A stretch of DNA of 8,913 bases from Candidatus Sphingobacterium stercoripullorum. Lineage in GTDB: Bacteria > Bacteroidota > Bacteroidia > Sphingobacteriales > Sphingobacteriaceae. The notes under the pieces were generated by a model, which saw only the letters and a program-made list of their open reading frames with translations, was not told where the DNA came from and did not search any database. The stretch is taken from positions 1 to 8,913 of the forward strand of contig DXEZ01000190.1 of assembly GCA_019114715.1 (NCBI GenBank). The letters run 5' to 3'. Shown here in pieces: positions 1 through 6,732 of this stretch. Positions within the stretch are counted from its first letter, which is position 1. The number at the start of each line of letters is the position of its first letter. The position numbers were made by a program, and so were the translations under genes.

Positions 1-966
1 ACATTAGGTCCAGATGGAAATATTGTTGAAAAGGGTAACCAAATTAGAATTGAATCTCGTTATACTACCTATGGAGTTTTCCAAAGCAAAGTTGTTACTG
101 GAGTGGGGGGAATTCAAGTCTCGGGAAGCGATGATATACATACTACTTTTAATGTTATTGACCCGGCAAAAGGAAATGCTTTAAGCTCTAAGACAATCAA
201 TACCACCAACCTGACAGGTAATGGTGAATATGCAACGCTTTCAGGAATAGTACAATTTGGAGAAAATGAGTTTTTAACGGCACTAGTACCTTCTAGAATC
301 AATTCAGATACGGGTGAGGGTGGTTCATCAACAGGTGAAACTGCATATCCAGACTCTGTTTGGATTGCTGCATTTGATCAAGACTTCAATTTATTACGAG
401 TGTATGGAGATGATCGATTAGGGTACGCTTCAGGAAGATTCAGGTCGCAGTATTACTCCACTATTGGTTCGGATGATAATGGCAATTTATATGTCTTTTC
501 ACCTTCAAATGACGATCGTTCAACTCGTCCTGCAGGGGTAATAAGAATTAACCAAGGAGAGGAAAAGTTCGATGAAAGTTATTTCTGGGATATTGAAGGT
601 TCTTTAGGTGCTGAAAAAGACAGTAAGTTTTCAAATGTTTACCACGTTACTGGTGATTATTTTGTGCTAGACTTTAGAAGAATGGCCGAAGAAGATCCTA
701 ATCAAGAAGTGGCTCGTCCAAATGCTTTAGCAGTATTGAATGTGGTTACAAAGGAATTGACATGGGTAAGCGGATTACCTGAATATACTAAAAACCCTAT
801 GTTCGGTAACCCCATCGCTGAAGATGGAAAGTTGTACATTCCAGTTTCTTTAACTACAGGAGAAAAACCAGCTGTTTATATTGTTGATGTAGCTACAAGT
901 AGTGCTAAAAGAGGTATAGAAGTAGATGCTTCACAAATCACCGCAGTTGGAAAACTAAAACAATAA
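1..966 (+). CDS. DUF4374-like protein, C-terminal part (5' end outside the window)
   Basis: The reading frame is open from base 1 and runs to TAA at 964-966, so 321 residues are visible and the N-terminus lies upstream. The GTG at 103 is an internal codon, because the frame continues unbroken in front of it. The sequence is rich in short beta-strands and Gly/Asn/Asp turns, as in a beta-propeller. Its end, with an 'AVYIVDVAT' stretch followed by 'ITAVGKL', resembles the C-terminus of DUF4374 proteins. These are Bacteroidota extracytoplasmic proteins often encoded beside TonB-dependent receptors for iron or other ligands. That partner, if present, would be upstream and cannot be seen. The molecular function is unknown. 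The family call rests on remembered sequence character, not a search. A strong terminator follows, so this is the last gene of its transcription unit. Confidence 0.7.
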   Translation, partial: TLGPDGNIVEKGNQIRIESRYTTYGVFQSKVVTGVGGIQVSGSDDIHTTFNVIDPAKGNALSSKTINTTNLTGNGEYATLSGIVQFGENEFLTALVPSRINSDTGEGGSSTGETAYPDSVWIAAFDQDFNLLRVYGDDRLGYASGRFRSQYYSTIGSDDNGNLYVFSPSNDDRSTRPAGVIRINQGEEKFDESYFWDIEGSLGAEKDSKFSNVYHVTGDYFVLDFRRMAEEDPNQEVARPNALAVLNVVTKELTWVSGLPEYTKNPMFGNPIAEDGKLYIPVSLTTGEKPAVYIVDVATSSAKRGIEVDASQITAVGKLKQ

Positions 967-985
967 GAATTAATTAGTACCTCTT

Positions 986-1028
986 TTAATTGGCCGCTCC
1001 TTTAAATAGTAGCGGCTAATTAATTTTT
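986..1028 (+). terminator. Rho-independent terminator after the DUF4374-like gene
   Basis: The arms 986-998 and 1011-1023 pair over 13 positions, with one G-T wobble. The GC core is GCCGCT / AGCGGC, the loop is 12 nt, and five T follow at 1024-1028. This is a textbook intrinsic terminator for the upstream gene. It ends 6 nt before the ATG of the next gene at 1035, so it also occupies that gene's ribosome-binding region. Confidence 0.8.
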
Positions 1029-1034
1029 AATGTT

Positions 1035-1331
1035 ATGGAAGAATTTGCTTTTATGGAGTCTTTAACTGATGAAGTAGCTCCAAGAAATCTGTCTGTGGTG
1101 CAACAATCCCTGTGGTATTTTAAAAAGGGGGATTGGCAGACTGCACACCACTTAATAGATCATTTACAGGATCCTGTTTCCTGTCATATCCATGCTTTCT
1201 TACACAGAGTCGAAGGCGACTTGCCAAATGCTAGATACTGGTATAATAGAGCGAATAAACCATTCTATCAAGCGAGTATAGAGCTTGAATGGAAGGAGCT
1301 TGTTAGTGAATATGTTTTTAATGAACTATAG
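1035..1331 (+). CDS. Small conserved hypothetical protein, 98 aa
   Basis: This is a soluble, acidic 98-residue protein with no signal peptide or membrane segment. The middle and C-terminal part reads as helical, with a pattern close to a tetratricopeptide-like pair: 'KGDWQTAHHLIDHL' (about residues 31-44) and 'HAFLHRVEGDLPNARYWYNR' (about 53-72). The motif H-x-x-L-H-R-x-E-G-D-x-x-N-A-x-Y-W-Y is one I associate with a widespread family of roughly 95-residue uncharacterised bacterial proteins. I know of no assigned function. The ATG at 1035 is chosen because it is the first in frame; there is no clear Shine-Dalgarno sequence and the upstream hairpin ends 6 nt before it. The gene converges on the GntR gene with only 30 bp between the two stops and no obvious terminator there. 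Confidence 0.75.
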   Translation: MEEFAFMESLTDEVAPRNLSVVQQSLWYFKKGDWQTAHHLIDHLQDPVSCHIHAFLHRVEGDLPNARYWYNRANKPFYQASIELEWKELVSEYVFNEL

Positions 1332-1361
1332 ACCTTGTCTGCTTACTAATAACTAGTGTTG

Positions 1362-2072
1362 TTATAAAATCCTTGAAAAGTGGTTGTCTAAATGTTTTCT
1401 TATTGCTGTGCGGTATTCCTGCACGTTTTTTCTTTTTAATACCTCAACTAGCTCTTTGTGGGATATAAATTCATTGCTGCTAACTGGCTTTTCAAGTAAC
1501 CCACTGTCGTGGACGTATTGAAACATCGGAAGGAGCATGTTTTGTAGTTCGCTTAAGACTTGATTGTCACATATTTCATAGAGTTTCCCGTGGAATCTTA
1601 TCTCATCGTCTATCTGCCATTTGCTAGCTACATCTCCTGTAGCAATTTCATTAGCAATAATTTCTAATTCTTTCAAATCTTCTGGTGTGATCCTGCTAAT
1701 AATTAAATCCGCCATTCCAACCTCTAGTGCTAGTCGCATTTCGAAAATGTCTTTCAACGTGTTTTCATCTAGTATTGCAGGATGTAAAATCTTTTTAATG
1801 GGATCCAGTAAATTAGGGTTTTTTAAAACGGAACCTTTGTGTTTTTTCGTTTCAATCAATCCTACTGTTTTTAGCCGTAATAAAGCTTCCCGTATTACCG
1901 TTCTGCTAACGCCCAAATTTTCTGCAAGATCAATCTCTCTTGGTAATATATCACCAACTTTTAGCTTGTTCTCTTTAATGATATCAATGAGTTTTTGCTC
2001 TACTCTATCCACCAAACTCGATGTATCAATTGATTTAAGTTTAATAGTATTTCCTAATTGATTAATTCCCAT
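1362..2072 (-). CDS. GntR-family transcriptional regulator, FadR/FCD subfamily
   Basis: This is a 236-residue DNA-binding regulator. The winged helix-turn-helix spans about residues 18-85, with the family signature 'LPREIDLAENLGVSRTVIRE' (44-62 region) and the wing 'GLIETKKHKGSV'. The rest is an all-helical FCD ligand-binding domain (about 107-236). Candidate metal-binding histidines are H161 (in 'RFHGKLYE'), H205 (in 'ISHKEL') and H227 (in 'RKHLDNH'), with an acidic residue at 156/157. Family members usually sense sugar acids or carboxylates and repress until ligand binds; E. coli NanR for sialic acid belongs to this class. The gene is divergent from the epimerase/hexosaminidase/sialidase operon, so control of that operon by a sialic acid or amino-sugar ligand is the natural inference. 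The ligand cannot be read from the sequence. The start ATG is at 2070-2072, about 27 nt from a good minus-strand promoter. Confidence 0.92.
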   Translation of the reverse strand: MGINQLGNTIKLKSIDTSSLVDRVEQKLIDIIKENKLKVGDILPREIDLAENLGVSRTVIREALLRLKTVGLIETKKHKGSVLKNPNLLDPIKKILHPAILDENTLKDIFEMRLALEVGMADLIISRITPEDLKELEIIANEIATGDVASKWQIDDEIRFHGKLYEICDNQVLSELQNMLLPMFQYVHDSGLLEKPVSSNEFISHKELVEVLKRKNVQEYRTAIRKHLDNHFSRIL

Positions 2073-2098
2073 TTCGATTTAAAATTAATAGTCTGCAC

Positions 2099-2131
2099 CA
2101 AAACTAGTAAATATGTTTGATATAATTCAAA
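2099..2131 (-). promoter_or_regulatory. Predicted Bacteroidota promoter for the GntR gene
   Basis: Read on the minus strand, TTTG (2131-2128) is followed after 21 nt by TAGTTTTG (2106-2099). This fits the Bacteroidota consensus TTTG-N19-21-TAnnTTTG. Transcription would start near 2094, giving a leader of about 20 nt before the ATG. Its -33 element lies within the plus-strand promoter, so the two promoters overlap. Confidence 0.6.
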
Positions 2132-2145
2132 AATCACTATATTTG
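2116..2145 (+). promoter_or_regulatory. Predicted Bacteroidota promoter for the epimerase-hexosaminidase-sialidase operon
   Basis: TTTG at 2116-2119 is followed after 18 nt by TATATTTG at 2138-2145, a full match to the TAnnTTTG -7 element. The start of transcription would fall near 2150, which is the first base of the palindromic operator candidate. That leaves a leader of about 200 nt before the epimerase ATG at 2351. Confidence 0.6.
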
Positions 2146-2149
2146 AATA

Positions 2150-2164
2150 TTATGTATTACATAA
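2150..2164. promoter_or_regulatory. Operator candidate 1, perfect palindrome TTATGTA-T-TACATAA
   Basis: This is a perfect inverted repeat with 7-bp arms around a single central T. It starts where operon transcription is predicted to begin, a position from which a bound GntR dimer would block transcription. The shape, two short arms around one base with a TGTAnTACA core, suits FadR-type GntR dimers. Its near copy 46 bp downstream supports a specific regulator. The assignment to the adjacent GntR protein is inference. Confidence 0.6.
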
Positions 2165-2195
2165 GTTTTTGATTGAAGCTTATTTCAAGGACAAT

Positions 2196-2210
2196 GAATG
2201 TAATACATAA
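2196..2210. promoter_or_regulatory. Operator candidate 2, ATGTA-A-TACAT palindrome
   Basis: The core 2198-2208 is a perfect palindrome with 5-bp arms around a central A. Read on the opposite strand, the site shares TTATGTATTACAT with operator candidate 1. The centres of the two sites (2157 and 2203) are 46 bp apart, roughly four and a half helical turns. Two such sites downstream of one promoter suggest cooperative or roadblock repression, but binding is not shown by sequence alone. Confidence 0.55.
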
Positions 2211-2222
2211 ATCAACATAATG

Positions 2223-2273
2223 GGGAGAGGGCATGTTTTATGTGTACTACAATATTGTAACATATGCGCTCCC
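2223..2273 (+). repeat. Imperfect inverted repeat in the operon leader
   Basis: GGGAG (2223-2227) can pair with CTCCC (2269-2273), and GCAT (2231-2234) with ATGC (2264-2267). Inside sits a perfect 12-bp palindrome, TACAATATTGTA (2248-2259). The element lies in the predicted untranslated leader, ending about 77 nt before the epimerase ATG. No T-run follows, so it is not a plain terminator. It could be an RNA structure in the leader or a further protein-binding site. It matches no riboswitch class I recognise. Confidence 0.4.
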
Positions 2274-2350
2274 ACCAGCTTGACTAACGTATATTAGAGA
2301 TTAAAAAATAAATTTCGGATCTAAATAAAGATAAATCTTAAAACCGTATT

Positions 2351-3535
2351 ATGTATACTAAAGAAGATATTATAAATCTAGGTGCTTTTTATAAAAGTCA
2401 ATTATTAGAGGATACTGTACCGTTTTGGTTTCCAAAATCTTACGATTATGAGAATGGCGGTTATTTATTAATGCGCGATTTTGATGGCAGTTTAATTGAT
2501 GAGGATAAAGCGGTGTGGATTCAAGGCAGAGCGTGCTGGCTCCTTAGTACTTTGTATAATACTGTTGACAAAAAGCAGGAATGGCTCGATGGTGCAAAAT
2601 TGGGTTATGAATTTCTCAAAAATCACTGCTTCGATTCAGATGGACGGATGTATTTTCATATGGATAAAACGGGTAGACCCATTAGAAAAAGACGGTACTA
2701 TTTTTCGGAGACTTTTGCGGTGTTGGCATTTGCTGCCTATGGAAAGGCAAGTAATGACAGCGCGATTAAGCAGGAAGCTGTTACACTTTTTAAAAAATGT
2801 ATAGCTTATGAAAGTGGCGAGGTTCCTTTAGAACCAAAGTTTGAAAACACAAGGCCCTTAAAAAGTATAGGCCCCGCTATGATCATGATGAATACGGCTC
2901 AGCAACTTAGAGAAATTCTCGATACCAATGAATTTGATGGCTATATCGATCAATGGATTGATTATATTGAAAAGTATTTCGTGAAAGATGATATTCGCTG
3001 TGTCATGGAACAGGTCAATTTAGACGGATCAATTAGTGACCACATAGCGGGGCGTCAATTAAATCCCGGTCACGCTTTAGAAGCTGCTTGGTTTGTTTTA
3101 CACGAAGCACAGTATAGAAGTCATAATCCACATTTAATAAACTTAGGATGCAGAATGATTGATTATATGTGGGAGCGAGGATGGGATAAGGAGTTCGGAG
3201 GAATTCTTTACTTTAGGGATGTATATAATAAACCGGTTCAGGAATATTGGCACGATATGAAATTCTGGTGGCCACAAAATGAAACCATCATTGCTACTTT
3301 GCTTGCGTATATCTTAACCGGAAAGGCTAGGTATGGAGAAATGCATGCGAAAATACATAATTATGCATACAGCCATTTTCACGATAATAAGCACGGCGAG
3401 TGGTACGGATATTTGCAGCAAAACGGTAAAATATCGCAGACAGCTAAAGGGAACTTGTTTAAAGGGCCTTTTCACTTACCTCGTCAGGAATTGTACTGCT
3501 ATCAATTAATTGAAAAATACATAAAAGATGCTTAA
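2351..3535 (+). CDS. N-acylglucosamine 2-epimerase (AGE family)
   Basis: This 394-residue cytoplasmic enzyme, with no signal peptide, interconverts N-acetylglucosamine and N-acetylmannosamine. The length and (alpha/alpha) barrel pattern match the AGE/renin-binding-protein family. Residues expected in the active site are present: R60 in 'IQGRACWLL', H241 and E244 in 'NPGHALEAAW', E311 in 'WWPQNETIIA' and H375 in 'KGPFHLPRQE'. Their spacing agrees closely with the R57, H239, E308 and H372 of the cyanobacterial enzyme as I recall it. In sialic acid breakdown it would convert ManNAc, from the lyase step, to GlcNAc for entry to amino-sugar catabolism. It is the first gene of the operon and overlaps the next gene by 8 bp. 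Related cellobiose 2-epimerases share the fold, but the sialidase neighbour favours the GlcNAc/ManNAc role. Confidence 0.9.
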   Translation: MYTKEDIINLGAFYKSQLLEDTVPFWFPKSYDYENGGYLLMRDFDGSLIDEDKAVWIQGRACWLLSTLYNTVDKKQEWLDGAKLGYEFLKNHCFDSDGRMYFHMDKTGRPIRKRRYYFSETFAVLAFAAYGKASNDSAIKQEAVTLFKKCIAYESGEVPLEPKFENTRPLKSIGPAMIMMNTAQQLREILDTNEFDGYIDQWIDYIEKYFVKDDIRCVMEQVNLDGSISDHIAGRQLNPGHALEAAWFVLHEAQYRSHNPHLINLGCRMIDYMWERGWDKEFGGILYFRDVYNKPVQEYWHDMKFWWPQNETIIATLLAYILTGKARYGEMHAKIHNYAYSHFHDNKHGEWYGYLQQNGKISQTAKGNLFKGPFHLPRQELYCYQLIEKYIKDA

Positions 3536-5483
3536 AACTCAGTCTTTTTTATTGATTTTGTGGCTGATAGGCACTGTTCTTTCAACTGCACATGCCCAAA
3601 GTAATATCATACCAATGCCCATTTCTATAGCAACAGAGGACGAATTGGTAGATTTATCGAAAGGAATAGTTATAGATACTAGCCAGCTCACTGATGAGCA
3701 GCTTCAACAAATTCAAACTTTCAGTACAGCGCATAATATTCCAGTGCACACCCAAAAAAAAACTGGCGCTGTTCGACTCCTATTTAAAACCAGATTAACT
3801 ATGCAAGTTGAGCCCTGGCAAGAGGAGGAAGCTTATGAGTTGAAAGTTCGTAAACGCGTGATTATAATATCTGCTAATCATCAAAAAGGTTTTCATAATG
3901 CTTTTCAAACCTTAAGACAACTGGATGTTACTGATCGTCATTTACAAAAGATGACTATAAACGATGTTCCAGCATTTCCTTTTCGAGGTTTTCTGATCGA
4001 TGTAGGAAGAAACTTTTTACCCCTAGAGTTGATAAAAGAACAAATAGATTTTATGGCTCTTTATAAACTGAATGTTTTACACTTTCATTTTACTGAAGAT
4101 ATCGCATGGAGGCTGTTTTCCGGTAAATACCCTGGATTAACAGCAGCAGACAATATGCTAAGAAATAAAGGTGACTTGTATACGGCGAAACAGTTTCAAG
4201 AGATTATTGATTATTGCAAAAAAAACAACATTCTTTTGCTTCCAGAAATAGATATGCCAGGGCATAGTGATGCTTTTACCCGATTTTTTGGTGTTGATAT
4301 GCAAAGCAAGAAAGGAATGATTCATATCAAAGAGCTTCTTAAAGAGTTTAAAGAGAATTTTCCAGAATTGGAATTTCTGCATATAGGAGGCGATGAAGTG
4401 GAAATAAAAAACAAGAACTTTATGCCAGAGATTACCCGGTATGTAGAAAGTTTAGGGTTTAATAAAACCATGGGATGGGATCCAGGATCCAATTTGGAAC
4501 CCCAGACGATAAGACAGTTGTGGATGGGTGGGCCAGAGCGAGTGGTAGAGTCTGAAAGTATGTTCATAGATTCTAAGCACTTGTATATAAATCATATGGA
4601 TCCCTTAGAAACAGTTACTACTTTGTTTTATAGGAAAATTGGAGAAGTAGGAAAACACCACTCTTCTTTATTAGGAGCAACCTTGTGTGTATGGCCTGAT
4701 CGGTTGATTGAAAAGCCTTTGGATATGTATTTACAAAGTGCAGTATTCCCAGGAATGTTGAGTTTCTCAGAAAGAGTTTGGAGAGGAGGGGGATTAAGCG
4801 GGTGGGTGGCCAATATTCCCACAAAACGGTATCAAGAGTTGGATTTCATTGAGTTTGAAGCTAGGATTTTAAATCATAAAAACATTTGGTTCCAAGGGAA
4901 GCCTTTTCCCTATCAAAAACAGAGTCACCAAATCTGGGATTTAATAGGGCCATATGCTAACGGGGGAGATGTTTTTAAGAGCTTCGGTTTGGAGGAAGAT
5001 CCAACTAATCAAGATGTGTATGTTTCCCAAAAGGCTATAGGTGGAACTGTAGTGTTGAGACATTGGTGGGACCCGTTAGTTGCTTCAGCTATTGAAAAAC
5101 CGCAGGAAAATACAACTTGGTATGCGCGAAGGTTTATATGGAGTGATGAAGAAGTACAGAAGAAATTTTGGATAGGATTTAATGATTTATCAAGGTCATA
5201 TGCTAGTGATTCTCCGAAGTTAAATACTTGGGATGATAAGGGCAGTAAGGTTTGGGTAAATGGATCGGAAGTGATGCCCCCCGTTTGGACTCATGCTGGG
5301 GAAAAGGGAGATATGGAGCGGGCCTATGTGGATGAGGGCTACAGTTATAGGGAGCCTACTTTAATAACATTAAAAAAAGGATGGAATGTGGTTCTATTAA
5401 AGGTTCCTGTGGCGAGCTTTCAAGGAAAAGATTGGCAGAATCCAACCAAGTGGATGTTTACATTTGTTGAAGTTGAAAATTAA
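3528..5483 (+). CDS. Exported GH20 beta-N-acetylhexosaminidase
   Basis: This 651-residue enzyme is predicted to remove beta-linked GlcNAc or GalNAc from glycan ends. A signal peptide covers residues 1-23, with likely cleavage at AHA/QS. An N-terminal GH20b-like alpha/beta domain follows (about 25-145). The catalytic GH20 barrel begins at 'FRGFLIDVGRNF' (152-163) and carries 'LNVLHFHFTED' (181-191), 'LPEIDMPGHS' (238-247) and 'HIGGDE' (285-290). D289-E290 is the catalytic pair for substrate-assisted hydrolysis. W317, W332, Y353 and W389 look like the pocket aromatics. The barrel ends near 440; the last 200 or so residues form a beta-rich, Trp-rich accessory domain ending 'LKKGWNVVLLKVPVA'. I see no lipobox or type IX sorting tail, so it is probably periplasmic. 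The ATG at 3528 is 8 bp inside the epimerase gene, suggesting translational coupling. Confidence 0.9.
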   Translation: MLKTQSFLLILWLIGTVLSTAHAQSNIIPMPISIATEDELVDLSKGIVIDTSQLTDEQLQQIQTFSTAHNIPVHTQKKTGAVRLLFKTRLTMQVEPWQEEEAYELKVRKRVIIISANHQKGFHNAFQTLRQLDVTDRHLQKMTINDVPAFPFRGFLIDVGRNFLPLELIKEQIDFMALYKLNVLHFHFTEDIAWRLFSGKYPGLTAADNMLRNKGDLYTAKQFQEIIDYCKKNNILLLPEIDMPGHSDAFTRFFGVDMQSKKGMIHIKELLKEFKENFPELEFLHIGGDEVEIKNKNFMPEITRYVESLGFNKTMGWDPGSNLEPQTIRQLWMGGPERVVESESMFIDSKHLYINHMDPLETVTTLFYRKIGEVGKHHSSLLGATLCVWPDRLIEKPLDMYLQSAVFPGMLSFSERVWRGGGLSGWVANIPTKRYQELDFIEFEARILNHKNIWFQGKPFPYQKQSHQIWDLIGPYANGGDVFKSFGLEEDPTNQDVYVSQKAIGGTVVLRHWWDPLVASAIEKPQENTTWYARRFIWSDEEVQKKFWIGFNDLSRSYASDSPKLNTWDDKGSKVWVNGSEVMPPVWTHAGEKGDMERAYVDEGYSYREPTLITLKKGWNVVLLKVPVASFQGKDWQNPTKWMFTFVEVEN

Positions 5484-5497
5484 TTATACATGGTATT

Positions 5498-6658
5498 ATG
5501 AAAAAAATGTTTTTATTGATTGCTTTTGCGTCTTTGTATTTAGTAATGTATGCGCAAGAAGTTGATGTTTTTAAAGCAGGTGAGGATGGCTATGCTAGCT
5601 ATAGAATCCCCGCGATTGTAAAGCAAAAAGATGGATCGTTGGTAGCCTTTGCTGAAGGTAGGGTTGCTCACGCAGGTGATTTTGGCGATGTGGATATTGT
5701 ATATAAAGTGAGTAAAGATAACGGGAAGACTTGGGGGAAGTTAAACGTCCTAGTAGATTACGACGAACTTCAAGCAGGGAATCCAGCACCTGTAGTTGAC
5801 TTGTTAGATTCTCGATTCCCCAATGGAAGATTGATTCTATTTTATAATACAGGAAACAACCATGAGCATGAGGTGCGTAAAGGCAATGGCATGCGTGAAG
5901 TGTGGTTTATCACCTCTGATGATTTTGGTAAAAGTTGGAGTATACCTAAAAATATTACCACTCAAGTTCACCGACCTAATCAAAAAGATATTAATCCAGA
6001 TTATCAATTTTCTGAAGATTGGAGGGCTTATGCAAACACGCCAGGGCATGCAATGCAGTTTGATTCGGGTAAATTTGAAGGCCGTATTTTTGTCCCTGCT
6101 AACCATTCAATTGGTGAGCCTAAAGAAGCTGGAAGAGATTATTTTGCACATGGCTACTTTTCGGATGACCACCTTGAAAGCTTTGAAATAGGAGAAAGCG
6201 TGAGCTTTGAAGGGGGGAATGAATCAATGGCGGCACAGATTAGTAAGGATGGATTGTATATGAATACTAGAAACCAACAAGGTAATACGAAAAATCGCAT
6301 AATAAGTGTTTCTAGAGATGGTGGAGCTACTTGGGATACGACCTATTACGATCAAAATCTTCCTGATCCTATTAACCAAGGTTCGGTGCTTTCATGGAGA
6401 CATGGTGATAAGTACATCTTAGCCGTATGTAACGCTGCAGATTCTGTTCATAGGAACAATCTAACCTTAAGAATATCGGTTGATAAGGGGAAGACCTGGA
6501 AAAACAAATATAGCATTGCAGTGGCTCCAGAAGGAAAAGAGCCATCGTTCTCTGCTTATTCTGATTTGGTATTGATAGGCAGAAAGAAAATGGGTGTTTT
6601 GTATGAAAAAGATGGCTACAGTAGAATTGTGTTTCACACTCAAAAGATACAGTATTAA
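5498..6658 (+). CDS. Exported exo-alpha-sialidase (GH33)
   Basis: This 386-residue sialidase would release terminal sialic acid from glycoconjugates. A signal peptide covers residues 1-19 (cleavage at MYA/QE). The six-bladed propeller is marked by four Asp boxes (SxDxGxxW): 72-79, 140-147, 272-279 and 327-334. The catalytic set is complete. The carboxylate-binding arginines are R36 (YRIP), R258 ('NTRNQQ') and R319 ('HRNNLTL'). The acid/base is D61 in 'AGDFGDVD', and Y354 ('SAYSDL') with E242 ('GGNESM') forms the nucleophile pair. The size is that of a compact catalytic domain with no extra lectin or carbohydrate-binding module. It follows the GH20 gene by 14 bp and is the last gene before a strong terminator. 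The two enzymes would act in sequence on sialylated N-acetylhexosamine-containing glycans. The ATG at 5498 is chosen because it gives an intact signal peptide. Confidence 0.94.
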   Translation: MKKMFLLIAFASLYLVMYAQEVDVFKAGEDGYASYRIPAIVKQKDGSLVAFAEGRVAHAGDFGDVDIVYKVSKDNGKTWGKLNVLVDYDELQAGNPAPVVDLLDSRFPNGRLILFYNTGNNHEHEVRKGNGMREVWFITSDDFGKSWSIPKNITTQVHRPNQKDINPDYQFSEDWRAYANTPGHAMQFDSGKFEGRIFVPANHSIGEPKEAGRDYFAHGYFSDDHLESFEIGESVSFEGGNESMAAQISKDGLYMNTRNQQGNTKNRIISVSRDGGATWDTTYYDQNLPDPINQGSVLSWRHGDKYILAVCNAADSVHRNNLTLRISVDKGKTWKNKYSIAVAPEGKEPSFSAYSDLVLIGRKKMGVLYEKDGYSRIVFHTQKIQY

Positions 6659-6732
6659 CAGGAGTTTTTGCTTTAATTTACAGCTGGTAAGAGCTTGATA
6701 AATTAGAGGTTTCGCTGTTTGGAATTTTTAGT

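Noticed and set aside
103..966. A separate gene starting at GTG 103
   Set aside because: The same frame is open from base 1 with fitting protein sequence, so 103 is an internal valine codon of a truncated gene.
1621..2061. A 146-codon plus-strand frame antisense to the GntR gene
   Set aside because: It lies wholly opposite a clear winged-helix/FCD gene, and its translation is low-complexity Ser/Ile/Phe-rich with no family likeness.
2280..2316. A second operon promoter, TTG at 2280 with TAAATTTC at 2309
   Set aside because: The -7 element lacks its final G and the spacing of about 26 nt is too long; the 2116-2145 promoter fits much better.
2496..2804. A 102-codon frame inside the epimerase gene
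   Set aside because: The epimerase frame carries all the family motifs; the alternative frame has no recognisable domain.
5837..6191. Frames on both strands inside the sialidase gene
   Set aside because: They overlap the Asp-box-bearing sialidase frame and have no coherent protein character.
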